Below are positions 1 through 9,521 of a stretch of 35,470 nucleotides of DNA, in pieces (positions within the stretch are counted from its first letter, which is position 1; each line of letters starts with the position of its first letter). This stretch comes from Clostridiales bacterium DTU069 (GTDB lineage Bacteria; Bacillota; Clostridia; DSM-8532), in the NCBI GenBank assembly GCA_001512485.1, contig LFRV01000114.1:1-35470 (forward strand). Reading direction: 5' to 3'. The translations under genes were made by a program, and so were the position numbers. Below the pieces are notes generated by a model, which had not been told where the DNA came from, did not search any database, and saw nothing but the letters and a program-made list of their open reading frames with translations.

Positions 1-1
1 A

Positions 2-148
2 TTGCATCATAATCATTTTTCCCTGCAAAAAGATCAAGATACCAGACCTGGGGTTTTCCCGGAGGGTTTGAAACCTGTTCCGGTCTCCGAATTGATAATT
101 AGGGAAAATTTTGATATAAGACACGACGGAAGGCAGTATATGAAATAA
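2..148 (+). CDS. possible C-terminal end of a gene entering from the left
   Basis: This frame is open for 48 codons from the window edge to a TAA at 146-148. It ends in a charged tail (…RENFDIRHDGRQYMK). I recognise no family. It is not the winged-helix tail expected of DprA, a common neighbour of topA. A frame of this length can arise by chance, and one frame on the opposite strand is also open here, so the call is weak. The topA promoter follows directly, which fits a gene ending here. Confidence 0.3.
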   Translation: MHHNHFSLQKDQDTRPGVFPEGLKPVPVSELIIRENFDIRHDGRQYMK

Positions 149-187
149 ATTTCCGAGTTTATTTGTTGCCTCTAAATATATTGACAG

Positions 188-216
188 TTTACAAAAATTA
201 ATTCTAGTGATACTAT
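188..216 (+). promoter_or_regulatory. sigma-A type promoter for topA
   Basis: TTTACA (188-193), a 17-bp spacer ending in TGA, then TACTAT (211-216). This is a near-consensus -35 with an extended -10 (TGnTACTAT). Transcription would start near 223, giving a leader of about 70 nt before the topA ATG. A perfect TTGACA at 181-186 lies just upstream but has no -10 at a usable distance. Confidence 0.55.
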
Positions 217-294
217 AACGGGGAATAAAAACAAACGAACAGCGAAGGAATATATAAAACACGGCATTTTAAAAACAAGAAACGGAGGAAAAAG

Positions 295-2403
295 ATGTCG
301 AAATATTTGGTTGTTGTTGAATCACCGGCAAAGGCAAAAACAATTAAGAAGTTTTTGGGAAAGAACTACAAAATAAAAGCGTCTATGGGTCATATACGCG
401 ATCTTCCCAAAAGCAGTTTAGGAGTTGACATAGAAAATAATTTCGAACCGAAATATATAAATATCAGAGGCAAAGGCAGCATTATTTCCGAATTGAAAAA
501 AGAAGCGAAGGAAGCCGATAAGATTTTCCTCGCAACCGACCCCGATCGCGAAGGGGAAGCAATATCATGGCACCTGTCGGGTATTTTTAATTTACCGGAA
601 AATGAAAAATGCAGGATAACATTTAACGAAATAACGAAAAACGCGGTCACGAAAGCGGTTAAATCAGCGAGGCCTATTGACAAGAATCTTGTCGATGCCC
701 AGCAGGCAAGGCGCGTGCTTGACCGCATAGTCGGTTATGAAATAAGCCCGATTTTATGGCGAAATGTCCGTAAAGGCTTAAGCGCCGGCAGGGTGCAATC
801 CGCGGCAATGAAAATGATATGTGACAGGGAAAGGGAAATTGAACAGTTTATTCCCGAAGAATACTGGCATATTAATGGACTCTTTCAAAAGGAAAACGGT
901 AAAACCTTTAAAGCTCGTTTTTACGGTCTGAAGGACAAGAAAATCGAGTTAAGCCGGGAAGAAGAAGTAAAAAGCATATTGCAGGAGCTTGAAGGCGTAG
1001 AGTATGTAATCGGCAAAGTAAAACACGGCGAAAAGAAACGCGCTCCGCTGCCGCCTTTTACAACAAGTACTCTTCAACAGGAGGCTTCCAGGAAGCTTGG
1101 CTTCAGCACGAAGAAAACGATGATGCTCGCGCAGCAGCTTTATGAAGGCGTAGACATAGAAGGTGAAGGAGCGGTGGGATTAATCACCTATATGCGTACC
1201 GACTCCACGCGTATTTCCGACGAAGCTTTATCGGAAGCAAGGAGATATATCCTTAATAAATACGGACAAAAATACCTTCCTGAAAAACCAAGGATTTATA
1301 AGACAAAATCGAATTCCCAGGACGCGCATGAAGCAATACGCCCTACAACTTTGGAAATTCCTCTTGAGACTATCAAGGGTTCTCTTCAAAGAGATCTTTT
1401 CAGGCTTTACAAGCTTATATGGGAACGTTTTATATCATCGCAGATGGAATCCGCTTTATATGACACTATGGCCGTTGATATTGAAGCCGGTAAATATTTA
1501 TTTAAAGCAAAAGGCTCAAGAATTAAATTCAACGGTTACTTGGTTCTTTACGAGGAAAGTTCCGATGAATCAATAGAATCAAATTCGGAAGAAGAGGAAA
1601 GCCTGCTTCCCGAACTGACCGAAGGGGAGAGGGTTGAGGCTTTGGAGATTAAACATTCTCAACACTTTACTCAGCCTCCTTCCAGATATACCGAAGCTAT
1701 GCTCGTAAAATCAATGGAGGAAAAAGGCATCGGTAGGCCAAGTACGTACGCTCCGATAATTAGCACGATATTGACCAGGGGATATGTCGTAAAGGATAAG
1801 AAGTTTCTTGTGCCGACAGAACTGGGGAAGATAGTCAACGATTTGCTCGAAAACCATTTCCGGGATATTGTCAATATTAATTTTACAGCAGAGATGGAAG
1901 CGAAGCTTGATTCTATAGAAGAAGGAAAACTTGGCTGGAAAGAACTGATGAACGAATTTTATAAAGATTTCAGCAAAACAGTAAAAGATGCTGAAGAAAA
2001 AATAGAGAAAGTTACACTGCCTGTTGAGGAATCGGATGAAGTATGCGAAAAGTGCGGCAGGAAGATGGTAATAAAAATAGGAAGGTACGGCAAGTTCCTG
2101 GCTTGTCCGGGGTTTCCGGAGTGCAGAAACGCAAAACCGATTTTTGAAGATGCGGGAGTAACATGCCCGAAATGCGGCGGAAAGATTTTTATTAAAAAGA
2201 CGCGAAAAGGCAAGAATTATCTGGGCTGTGAAAATTATCCCGAATGCGATTATTCTTCGTGGGATATGCACTCGGATAAAAAATGCCCGGAATGTGGAAA
2301 TTTTATGACTAAAAAATACAGGGGCAATAAGATACTGTATACATGCAGCCTTGAAAGCTGCTCGCATACGATTGAGGAAACAAGAAAAAAGCAGGAAGAC
2401 TGA
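295..2403 (+). CDS. topA: DNA topoisomerase I (type IA)
   Basis: Relaxes negatively supercoiled DNA by cutting and passing a single strand. The 702-aa protein begins with a Toprim domain (YLVVVESPAKAKTI near the N terminus; DPDRE at 82-86 for Mg2+ binding). The catalytic core follows, with the active-site tyrosine at Y299 in the ITYMRTDSTR motif. GRPSTYAPI of the core comes later. The C terminus has three topoisomerase zinc-finger repeats starting at C584, C624 and C664; the first two have the full CxxC…C…C pattern, as in many Firmicutes enzymes. The start is fixed by ACGGAGGAAAA just before the ATG. The gene has its own promoter and ends 1 nt from the convergent lipoprotein gene. Length and motif order are normal for the family. 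Confidence 0.97.
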   Translation: MSKYLVVVESPAKAKTIKKFLGKNYKIKASMGHIRDLPKSSLGVDIENNFEPKYINIRGKGSIISELKKEAKEADKIFLATDPDREGEAISWHLSGIFNLPENEKCRITFNEITKNAVTKAVKSARPIDKNLVDAQQARRVLDRIVGYEISPILWRNVRKGLSAGRVQSAAMKMICDREREIEQFIPEEYWHINGLFQKENGKTFKARFYGLKDKKIELSREEEVKSILQELEGVEYVIGKVKHGEKKRAPLPPFTTSTLQQEASRKLGFSTKKTMMLAQQLYEGVDIEGEGAVGLITYMRTDSTRISDEALSEARRYILNKYGQKYLPEKPRIYKTKSNSQDAHEAIRPTTLEIPLETIKGSLQRDLFRLYKLIWERFISSQMESALYDTMAVDIEAGKYLFKAKGSRIKFNGYLVLYEESSDESIESNSEEEESLLPELTEGERVEALEIKHSQHFTQPPSRYTEAMLVKSMEEKGIGRPSTYAPIISTILTRGYVVKDKKFLVPTELGKIVNDLLENHFRDIVNINFTAEMEAKLDSIEEGKLGWKELMNEFYKDFSKTVKDAEEKIEKVTLPVEESDEVCEKCGRKMVIKIGRYGKFLACPGFPECRNAKPIFEDAGVTCPKCGGKIFIKKTRKGKNYLGCENYPECDYSSWDMHSDKKCPECGNFMTKKYRGNKILYTCSLESCSHTIEETRKKQED

Positions 2404-2404
2404 A

Positions 2405-3640
2405 TCAAGGATAATCCTTTACAAGCTCCATTGTTCTTGAATATGAATTCTTAAGTTTGTTGGCAAGGGCTTCGTCAAGGCTGTTTAAACTTTCATGATC
2501 AAGTGACGGTACGGGATATATTTTATATTTGTATATCCCGTTTTCAGTATATCTGTAAACCCAAGTCGGGATGTGTTCTACTGAAATAATTGATGTCTTT
2601 CCTGTTTCAAAATCTTTTTCTATTTTTATATTAATCATCATGCCGTCTTCGGTTAAATCATTGTTGTATTTGTTCGGGTTGTTTCCGCCGATTTGGTTTG
2701 ATAAATAGTTTCCCATGCCATATATCACATATTTGATGTCGCCGTCCATTTCAACAGTTTCGGACGGTTCCACAACATGGGGATGCGAACCGAGAATAAT
2801 GTCGGCTCCCCATGAAATCATGCTCTCGGCAAGTTTTTTCTGATCTTCGGTGGGTTCACGATGGTACTCAACGCCCCAATGAATCAAAACAACAATAATA
2901 TCGCTCTTTTGTTCAAGAGTCTTAATTTCCGTTTCCATTCTGTCCCTGTTAATAAGGCTCAGATGCGTGTTTCGTTCCTCCTCGGTAAGCTTGTTCTCAT
3001 TCATATTGCAGCCGTAAGTATAAGACAGGAAACCAACCTTAATCCCGTTAATATCCTGTATTTTATACCTGGGCTCGGCAGCGTCCTGGAAAGTGCCGAT
3101 TACCTGCAGGTCTTTCTGTTTAATAATGCTTCTTGTTTCTAAAAGCCCGTTAAGACCGCGATCAAGACAGTGGTTGTTGCCGTTGTTTACCATATCAAAT
3201 CCCGCATACGCAAACGCGGATATAATTGCCGGAGGCGCGTTAAAAAGGGGATAACCAGTATAATTCCTGTCGGAATCCAAGCTGACGCCTTCATAGCTTA
3301 TTATCGAATAATCGGCCTTTTCCACATATGGTTTGACATATTCAAATATCCCGGTATAGTCATAGATGCCTGATTCCGTTTTTCCGGAACGTATCACGGC
3401 GTCATGCATTATTACGTCACCGGCTGATAAAATAGTGGCCTCTGCCTTTTTTACCGGTTCCGGAGTCGGAGTCGGCGACACTTCATGAATTGACGGAGAA
3501 TTATTTATTGAATGCTGCAGTACAGGCTGTTCAGTTTTATTTGGTACACTCGCGGCTGATGCTGTGGTTTTATCATTTGTGCAGCCTGATAAAAGCGTTA
3601 ATATAATAAAAATAAACGGTATAAACCGTAACTTTCTCAT
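2405..3640 (-). CDS. CapA-family (poly-gamma-glutamate capsule type) metallophosphatase-like lipoprotein
   Basis: A secreted, membrane-anchored protein of the CapA/PgsA family, which is related to calcineurin-like phosphoesterases. The start at 3640 gives MRKLRFIPF…LLSGC: a lipoprotein signal with the lipidated Cys at residue 20. It is preceded by TTGGAGGAGTG at good spacing; an upstream in-frame ATG (3673) lacks a site and would spoil the signal peptide. A Pro/Thr-rich linker (SPTPTPEP) follows. Family motifs are ILSAGDVIMHD, a FNAP…NNGNNH block, VLIHWGVEYHREPT, DIILGSHPHVVEP and YGMGNYLSNQ, covering the Asp/Asn/His metal-site positions. No other pgs/cap gene is nearby, so a true capsule role is unproven. 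CapA-like lipoproteins are common alone in Clostridia. The reading direction is against all neighbours. Confidence 0.85.
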   Translation of the reverse strand: MRKLRFIPFIFIILTLLSGCTNDKTTASAASVPNKTEQPVLQHSINNSPSIHEVSPTPTPEPVKKAEATILSAGDVIMHDAVIRSGKTESGIYDYTGIFEYVKPYVEKADYSIISYEGVSLDSDRNYTGYPLFNAPPAIISAFAYAGFDMVNNGNNHCLDRGLNGLLETRSIIKQKDLQVIGTFQDAAEPRYKIQDINGIKVGFLSYTYGCNMNENKLTEEERNTHLSLINRDRMETEIKTLEQKSDIIVVLIHWGVEYHREPTEDQKKLAESMISWGADIILGSHPHVVEPSETVEMDGDIKYVIYGMGNYLSNQIGGNNPNKYNNDLTEDGMMINIKIEKDFETGKTSIISVEHIPTWVYRYTENGIYKYKIYPVPSLDHESLNSLDEALANKLKNSYSRTMELVKDYP

Positions 3641-3734
3641 ATTTACACTCCTCCAAGAAATCAATAAAACCATTTTATCATAACACAGTTATACCCTGCA
3701 AATGTTATAAACTGCTACTTTTTAACTATTGTAA

Positions 3735-4060
3735 CATCCGAACCAGGACCCGCGGAAAGAGTGTGCAAACATTTCACTTCTCGAACTATTGTACAATAAC
3801 GTCAACAAGGAGCTTCATTTACAAGAGCTACACAGTTCAGCTCGGGCAAGTCGAAACTCGCAAAAATGCTTTGAAAAATTTTTGTAAGCAGCATTTTTGC
3901 TCAGACAGTCGACTTGCTTATCCTCGCTCTGACTGTGCATCTCTAGGCTTCATTCCGCTATAGTTTCAGTTATTGCACAATAGTTCTTTGATCGCACTAA
4001 ACAGTAACCGCTTATTTATGCCACAAACACAGCGGGTGACTCGGGTGTTTTCGGTGACGA
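3735..4060. repeat. composite repeat, copy 1 (outer inverted repeats around a foldback element)
   Basis: The left part (3735-3770, ccaggacccgcggaaa and neighbours) matches the left flank of copy 2 (around 4217). The right part (4040-4053, ctcgggtgttttcg) is an inverted counterpart of the left flank of copy 2. The outer arms here are degraded compared with copy 2. No credible protein is encoded: the short open frames have no ribosome binding sites and arise from the repeat. Confidence 0.5.
3783..3986. repeat. 204-bp foldback (MITE-like) element, copy 1
   Basis: Ends are 18-bp inverted repeats with one mismatch: gaactattgtacaataac at 3783-3800 and gttattgcacaatagttc at 3969-3986. Inside are two nested perfect stems: 3846-3854 with 3909-3917 (gcaagtcga/tcgacttgc) and 3860-3870 with 3890-3900 (gcaaaaatgct/agcatttttgc). 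A second copy of identical length lies 471 bp downstream with 5 differences in 204 positions. No clear target-site duplication is visible. Confidence 0.75.
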
Positions 4061-4203
4061 CGGGCGACATGCTCCAGCGCCCTGCTGCATACAGGCAACT
4101 ATGGAGCGGGTTAATGAGCGACCCGGGATATGGAGACCTCTTCTTAAAAAAATGAACAGGATCTTAAGCGTGTTGTCGGTATGTGCTTTGTCGCCCAAGG
4201 AAA

Positions 4204-4564
4204 CGAAACACCCGAGCCAGGACCCGCGGAAATAGTGTCAAAACCTGCCTTTTGAACTATTGTACAATAACGTCAACAAGGAGCTTCATTTGCAAGAGCT
4301 TCACAGTTCAGCTCGGGCAAGTCGAAACTCGCAAAAATGCTTTGAAAAATTTCTGTATGCAGCATTTTTGCTCAGACAGTCGACTTGCTTATCCTCGCTC
4401 TGACTGTGCATCTCTAGGCTTCATTCCGCTATAGTTTCCGTTATTGCACAATAGTTCTTCCAAGTAGCCCGCAAAAAATATGACGAAAGCCAGCGGGTGG
4501 TTAACGGGTCGAGGCATTGCTGCCGCGTTCCGGTGGGTACGTGGCTCTGGCTCGGGTGCTTTCG
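4204..4564. repeat. composite repeat, copy 2, with intact outer inverted repeats
   Basis: The outer arms are 4204-4220 (cgaaacacccgagccag) and 4547-4564 (ctggctcgggtgctttcg). They are complementary apart from one extra base. They bracket the second 204-bp foldback element off-centre. Confidence 0.55.
4254..4457. repeat. 204-bp foldback (MITE-like) element, copy 2
   Basis: Same structure and length as the element at 3783-3986, about 97.5% identical (5 substitutions, no gaps). The terminal inverted repeats are at 4254-4271 and 4440-4457. The internal stems are conserved. The substitutions fall mainly outside the internal stems. Confidence 0.75.
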
Positions 4565-4858
4565 GTGACAAGGCAGAAATATAAAAAAAGGCAAAATTCA
4601 TTAAAAAATTTATATACATACGGTGAAAAAACAGAAGTAATGCTATAAGAATTGTGTATAATTAAGATAACACGGTTTATATTTGTTTCAAAGATTATAT
4701 TAAACGCAGGAAGGTAAAAAAACACTTTATTGCCGCATGCGTTTAATTTGCATTTTCGCCTAAAACAGCTGTTAACAGTTTTTTGTATTGAATCGGCGTT
4801 TGGAATTGCTTACCGTTTATGCTTCCGTTGTGTAAAATAATTGAAAGAGGTGCTGTAA
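4565..4858 (+). promoter_or_regulatory. leader region of the leu/ilv operon
   Basis: An AT-rich gap with no gene. TATAAT at 4657-4662 is a possible -10, but no good -35 lies at the right distance. Further on are an 8-bp inverted repeat (taaacgca 4701-4708 / tgcgttta 4738-4745) and a short hairpin with a T-run (4762-4783, around ctgttaacag), which may act as an attenuator. The conserved T-box sequence (AGGGTGGNACCGCG) is absent, and I see no leucine-rich leader peptide. Confidence 0.3.
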
Positions 4859-6124
4859 GTGGCAATGACGATGACTCAAAAAATATTGGCAAAGGGCTCA
4901 GGGCTTAAAGAAGTAAAGCCCGGCCAGCTTATAAAAGCGAAAGTTGATATGGTGCTTGGAAATGATATTACCGCTCCCGTTGCTATAAGAGAATTTGAAA
5001 AAGCAGGTCTTATAAAGGTTTTCGATAGAAGAAAGATTGCTTTGGTTCCGGATCATTTTACGCCGAATAAGGACATAAAATCCGCGGAACAGGTAAAAAT
5101 AATGCGCGAATTCGCCCGCAAGATGGGCATTGAGTATTATTTCGAAGTCGGGCGCGTCGGAATAGAGCACGCGCTGCTGCCCGAACAAGGTCTTGTCGTT
5201 GCGGGAGATATAGTAATCGGAGCCGATTCCCACACATGTACTTACGGGGCTCTCGGCGCCTTTTCTACCGGTGTCGGCAGCACCGATATGGCTGCCGCAA
5301 TGGCTGCAGGCGAGGTTTGGCTTAAGGTACCCGAAGCGATAAAATTCAATTTGATAGGAAAACCGTCCGAATGGGTAAGCGGGAAGGATATTATCCTCCA
5401 TATTATCGGCATGATCGGTGTTGATGGGGCTTTGTACAAGTCGATGGAGTTTTCCGGCGAAGGTCTTGAATTTCTTTCGATGGATGACAGGTTTGCGATG
5501 GCAAACATGGCAATTGAAGCAGGAGCCAAAAACGGAATTTTCGAAGTTGATTCGGAAACACTTAAATACATCGCAGAGCATTCTGAAAAGGATTATGAAG
5601 TATTTACTGCTGACAGCGATGCCGAATATGTTAAAGAATATACGATAGATTTAAGCAAAATACAGCTTACGGTGTCATTCCCGCATCTTCCCGAAAACAC
5701 GAAAACAATTTCCGAGGTTGGGAATATTCCGATAGATCAGGTTGTTATAGGTTCATGCACGAACGGAAGAATGGAAGATATGAGAACGGCGGCCAAAATC
5801 CTCGCCGGGAAAAAGGTACATCCTAATGTGCGCTGTATTATCATACCGGCTACCCAAAAGATTTGGAAGCAATGTATGAACGAAGGTCTTTTTGAAGTAT
5901 TTATCGATTCGGGGTGCGTCGTAAGCACTCCTACATGCGGTCCGTGCCTTGGAGGTCATATGGGCATTCTAGCCGAAGGCGAGCGTGCGGTATCGACCAC
6001 AAACAGGAATTTTGTAGGACGGATGGGACACGTACGCAGTGAAGTATATCTCGCGGGTCCTGCCGTAGCCGCTGCTTCTGCGGTTACCGGAAAAATATCG
6101 TCTCCTGACGACGTTATCGGATGA
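4859..6124 (+). CDS. leuC: 3-isopropylmalate dehydratase, large subunit
   Basis: Isomerises 2-isopropylmalate to 3-isopropylmalate in leucine synthesis, as a heterodimer with LeuD. The 421-aa aconitase-fold protein has the three [4Fe-4S] ligands C300 (VIGSCTNGR), C360 and C363 (TCGPCLGGH), plus [15 protein letters not shown] near the active site. The length matches the shorter LeuC2/HacA-like class rather than the ~466-aa enterobacterial type, so homoaconitase-like specificity cannot be excluded. The leuD-leuB-ilv context supports the leucine pathway. The GTG start at 4859 has AGAGG 8 nt upstream; ATGs at 4865 and 4871 are too far from that site. First gene of a seven-gene operon. Confidence 0.93.
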   Translation: MAMTMTQKILAKGSGLKEVKPGQLIKAKVDMVLGNDITAPVAIREFEKAGLIKVFDRRKIALVPDHFTPNKDIKSAEQVKIMREFARKMGIEYYFEVGRVGIEHALLPEQGLVVAGDIVIGADSHTCTYGALGAFSTGVGSTDMAAAMAAGEVWLKVPEAIKFNLIGKPSEWVSGKDIILHIIGMIGVDGALYKSMEFSGEGLEFLSMDDRFAMANMAIEAGAKNGIFEVDSETLKYIAEHSEKDYEVFTADSDAEYVKEYTIDLSKIQLTVSFPHLPENTKTISEVGNIPIDQVVIGSCTNGRMEDMRTAAKILAGKKVHPNVRCIIIPATQKIWKQCMNEGLFEVFIDSGCVVSTPTCGPCLGGHMGILAEGERAVSTTNRNFVGRMGHVRSEVYLAGPAVAAASAVTGKISSPDDVIG

Positions 6125-6171
6125 ATGGCTGTTAGCCCCACAAAAAACCATATGTAAGAAGGGTGAATGCA

Positions 6172-6654
6172 ATGAAATATGAAGGCAATGTAATTAAATA
6201 CGGCGATAATGTGGATACCGATGTTATTATTCCGGCAAGGTATTTAAACACATTTGACGAAAAAGAGCTCGCAAAACACTGTATGGAAGATATAGACAAA
6301 ACATTTGTAAACCGTGTGAAACCGGGGGATATAATCGCGGGCGGTTTTAATTTCGGATGTGGTTCTTCAAGGGAGCATGCGCCGATAGCTATTAAAGCGT
6401 CTGGTATTTCATGCGTGATAGCGAAAAGCTTTGCGCGGATATTCTACAGGAATGCGATAAATATCGGTCTTCCTATTATAGAATGCCCGGAATGCGTTGA
6501 TGATGCCGAAGAAGGAGATAAAATAGGAATTGATCTTGATAACGGTGTCATTATTAACTATAATAAGAGGAAATCTTATACAGTACAGCCATTTCCGGAG
6601 TTTATACAAGAGATTATAAAAGCCGGCGGCTTGATGAATTATATACGGCAGTGA
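6172..6654 (+). CDS. leuD: 3-isopropylmalate dehydratase, small subunit
   Basis: Swivel-domain partner of LeuC that completes the active site. The 160-aa length is typical of the small LeuD form paired with LeuC2. Visible motifs are [14 protein letters not shown] near the N terminus, [13 protein letters not shown] in the middle (substrate-contact loop), and [16 protein letters not shown]. The ATG at 6172 is chosen because AGAAGGG ends 8 nt before it; an in-frame GTG at 6163 overlaps that site. The gap to leuC is under 50 nt, consistent with co-transcription. Confidence 0.95.
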   Translation: MKYEGNVIKYGDNVDTDVIIPARYLNTFDEKELAKHCMEDIDKTFVNRVKPGDIIAGGFNFGCGSSREHAPIAIKASGISCVIAKSFARIFYRNAINIGLPIIECPECVDDAEEGDKIGIDLDNGVIINYNKRKSYTVQPFPEFIQEIIKAGGLMNYIRQ

Positions 6655-6699
6655 ATGTGCGGGAAACGCCGGTTAAATATAGGAGTGCAGGTGTTTGCT

Positions 6700-7779
6700 A
6701 TGAAAAAAACTTACAATATTGCGGTATTGCCTGGAGACGGAATAGGCCCGGAAGTTGTTAAACAGGCAGTTAAGGTGCTTAACAAAACAGGTGAAAAATT
6801 TGGGTTTTATATAGAATACAGTTATGCCGACATAGGAGGCATAGCGATAGAAAAAACAGGGACACCTCTTCCGGATGAAACGCTTGAGCTTTGCAAGAGT
6901 TCGGATGCGGTACTGATGGGAGCCGTCGGAGGATATGAATGGGATAATCTTCCCGGTGACAAAAGACCTGAAGCCGGTTTGCTGAAAATCCGCTCCGGAT
7001 TGGGGTTGTTTGCGAATTACCGTCCCGCTGTGATATACAGCCCTCTTATCGGCGCAAGCCCGCTGCAGGAGAGAATTACGAAAAAAGGCGTTGACATACT
7101 GATATTAAGAGAACTGACGGGCGGTATCTATTTCGGCGAAAAAAAGAGGATAACAACAAAAACAGGAGAGCAGGCCGCATACGACACAATGATATACCGC
7201 AGGTCAGAAGTGGAGAGAATTGCAAGGCTTGCTTTTGAAACGGCAAGAATGCGCCGTGGAAAACTGACTTCCGTTGACAAGGCGAACGTCCTCGAAGTGT
7301 CGCGGTTCTGGCGTGAAATAGTTATAGAAGTATCAAAAGAATACCCAGATATCGAATTAAACCATCTGTATGTTGATAACGCTGCCATGCAGCTCGTTAT
7401 ACATCCTGAACAGTTTGATGTTATTGTTACAGGGAATATGTTTGGTGATATTCTTTCGGATGAGGCGGCAATGCTCACAGGCTCAATTGGTATGCTTCCT
7501 TCTGCCAGCCTTGGAGAGAGCAGTCTTGGTTTGTATGAACCGGTTCACGGTTCCGCGCCCGACATCGCGGGACGTGATATGGCAAACCCGCTGGCGACAA
7601 TACTGTCGGCGGCTATGCTGTTAAGATATTCATTTAAACTTGAACCGGCGGCAAAGGCAATTGAGGACGCCGTTGAAAAGGTACTTGAAGATAATCTTAT
7701 GACTTGCGATATAGCCACTGAAAATGCAAAGGTAATAGGATGCGAACAAATGGGTGATGAGGTGGTAGCAAGGATTTAG
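6700..7779 (+). CDS. leuB: 3-isopropylmalate dehydrogenase
   Basis: NAD-dependent oxidative decarboxylation of 3-isopropylmalate, the third leucine-specific step. The 359-aa protein shows the family hallmarks: [10 protein letters not shown] at the N terminus, [12 protein letters not shown] (substrate arginines), ELTGGIYFG, the VDNAAMQLV segment, and the metal-binding [20 protein letters not shown] near the C terminus is the usual coenzyme-site motif. The ATG at 6700 has AGGTG about 6 nt upstream; the open frame extends upstream without added conserved sequence. It lies between leuD and ilvB. Confidence 0.95.
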   Translation: MKKTYNIAVLPGDGIGPEVVKQAVKVLNKTGEKFGFYIEYSYADIGGIAIEKTGTPLPDETLELCKSSDAVLMGAVGGYEWDNLPGDKRPEAGLLKIRSGLGLFANYRPAVIYSPLIGASPLQERITKKGVDILILRELTGGIYFGEKKRITTKTGEQAAYDTMIYRRSEVERIARLAFETARMRRGKLTSVDKANVLEVSRFWREIVIEVSKEYPDIELNHLYVDNAAMQLVIHPEQFDVIVTGNMFGDILSDEAAMLTGSIGMLPSASLGESSLGLYEPVHGSAPDIAGRDMANPLATILSAAMLLRYSFKLEPAAKAIEDAVEKVLEDNLMTCDIATENAKVIGCEQMGDEVVARI

Positions 7780-7826
7780 GTTCTTTTTGGTTTTTATGAA
7801 AAATATCGTAAATGGAGGTTTTATTC

Positions 7827-9500
7827 TTGAAGTTAAGCGGAGCGGATATCGTTATTGAGTGTTTGAAAGAACAAAAAGTTGATACAATATTCGGATTTCC
7901 CGGCGGTGCTGTCCTTAACATATACGATTCATTGTACAGAAGGGGCACGGGTATAAATCATATTCTTACAACCCATGAGCAGGGAGCGGCCCATGCAGCG
8001 GACGGCTTTGCCCGGGCGACGGGTAAAACAGGAGTGTGCATGGCTACTTCCGGCCCGGGAGCTACAAATCTTGTTACGGGAATAGCTACCGCTTATATGG
8101 ATTCGGTTCCTGTTGTAGCGATTACCGGGCAAGTCCATTCGTCGCTTATTGGAAAGGATTCGTTCCAGGAAGTCGATATTACTGGAGTTACAATGCCGAT
8201 TACGAAGCATAATTTTTTGGTGAAGGACGTTGAAAAGCTTGCCGACATAATCAGGATGGCTTTTCAGATTGCTTCAACCGGAAGGCCCGGGCCTGTACTT
8301 ATAGACATATGCAAGGATGTTACGATCAACAAAACCGAGTTTAAACCTGCCGGCGTAAAAAGCAGATTAAACCTGAAGGTAAAGAATAGCTTTACCGAAG
8401 AGGACCTCGACGAGGCTGCCGAAGCCGTACAAAAATCCGAAAGGCCTGTTATTCTTTCGGGAGGGGGTACGATAATAGCCGGTGTTACCGATATTCTCAT
8501 TGAGTTGTCGGAAAAAATCAAGGCTCCTATTTCGACAACATTAATGGGAACAGGTTCTGTCCCGTATAATTATCCATTGTATATGGGACTTCTCGGCATG
8601 CACGGTACGCGGGTTTCAAACAGGGCTGTTTCGGAATGCGATTTGCTTATTACGGTCGGAGCGCGTTTTTCAGACCGTGTTATAAGCGATATGAGACGAT
8701 TTGCCCCAAAAGCTAGGATAATGCATATTGACGCCGATCCGGCCGAGATAAATAAAAACATTACCGTTCACTATCCTTTTTCCGGGAATATCGAACAGGT
8801 ACTAAAAGGAATCCTGGAAAGAATCAAACCAATTGAAGACAGCTTATGGGCAAAAAATGTCATGTCATGGATGGAGGAATACGGAAACAACAATACTGAC
8901 AATAGCAGGCTGACGCCTAAGTTCATAATTGAAAAGATCAGCGAAATGACAGACAGCGAAGCTGTAATAACAACCGAAGTAGGACAGAACCAGATCTGGG
9001 CAGCCCAGTATTATAAGTTTAAAAGACCAAGGCAGTATGTTTCGTCCGGCGGCCTCGGTACGATGGGATACGGCACGGGAGCCGCGATCGGTGCGCAAAT
9101 TGCTCTACCCGATAAAAAAGTAATAAATATCGCCGGGGACGGAAGTTTCAGAATGAACTGCAATGAGCTTGCCACCGCCGTTCATTACAAGCTTCCGGTA
9201 ATAATTGCCGTTATGAATAACGGCACCCTTGGCATGGTGCGTCAATGGCAGACATTGTTTTATGAAAAAAGGTATTCACAGACTACGCTTAACAGGGGAC
9301 CGGACTTTGTTAAGCTGGCCGACGCATACGGGGCCATCGGAATTCGCGTTGAAAAACCGGAACAGGTCGAGCCTGCGATTGAAAAAGCTCTTAGCTCGAA
9401 TGACCGTCCTGTTGTTATTGATTTTGTCATTGGCATTGATGAAATGGTTCTGCCCATTGTGCCTCCCGGTAAAGGTATCGATGAACTGATATATGATTGA
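7827..9500 (+). CDS. ilvB: acetolactate synthase, large (catalytic) subunit
   Basis: Thiamine-diphosphate enzyme that condenses pyruvate with pyruvate or 2-ketobutyrate, the first common step of valine/isoleucine synthesis. The 557-aa protein has the three TPP-family domains: an N-terminal domain with the catalytic glutamate E51 (HEQGAAHAADG), a central FAD-binding-type domain, and the C-terminal TPP motif starting GDG at 437-439 and running to the MNNGTLGMVRQWQ segment. The likely start is TTG at 7827, with GGAGG 8 nt before it. An ATG at 7812 overlaps that site and would add residues unlike the family. Its regulatory subunit (ilvN) is not next to it but lies after ilvD. Confidence 0.95.
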   Translation: MKLSGADIVIECLKEQKVDTIFGFPGGAVLNIYDSLYRRGTGINHILTTHEQGAAHAADGFARATGKTGVCMATSGPGATNLVTGIATAYMDSVPVVAITGQVHSSLIGKDSFQEVDITGVTMPITKHNFLVKDVEKLADIIRMAFQIASTGRPGPVLIDICKDVTINKTEFKPAGVKSRLNLKVKNSFTEEDLDEAAEAVQKSERPVILSGGGTIIAGVTDILIELSEKIKAPISTTLMGTGSVPYNYPLYMGLLGMHGTRVSNRAVSECDLLITVGARFSDRVISDMRRFAPKARIMHIDADPAEINKNITVHYPFSGNIEQVLKGILERIKPIEDSLWAKNVMSWMEEYGNNNTDNSRLTPKFIIEKISEMTDSEAVITTEVGQNQIWAAQYYKFKRPRQYVSSGGLGTMGYGTGAAIGAQIALPDKKVINIAGDGSFRMNCNELATAVHYKLPVIIAVMNNGTLGMVRQWQTLFYEKRYSQTTLNRGPDFVKLADAYGAIGIRVEKPEQVEPAIEKALSSNDRPVVIDFVIGIDEMVLPIVPPGKGIDELIYD

Positions 9501-9521
9501 ATATAAAATGAGGTGAAAAAA

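Noticed and set aside
181-186. Perfect TTGACA as -35 of topA
   Set aside because: No -10 lies 15-19 bp downstream; the overlapping TTTACA/TACTAT pair fits better.
1711-2367. 218-codon minus-strand open frame within topA
   Set aside because: Opposite the topoisomerase zinc fingers; composition is a shadow of the coding strand.
3763-4434. Two similar short reading frames (66 and 83 codons) encoding related peptides
   Set aside because: They come from the 204-bp foldback repeats, have no ribosome binding site, and run through stems; similarity is explained by DNA duplication.
4565-4858. T-box riboswitch for the leu/ilv operon
   Set aside because: The conserved AGGGTGGNACCGCG core and terminator/antiterminator pair are not present.
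4898-5581. 227-codon minus-strand open frame within leuC
   Set aside because: Fully opposite a certain gene, no family motif or start site.
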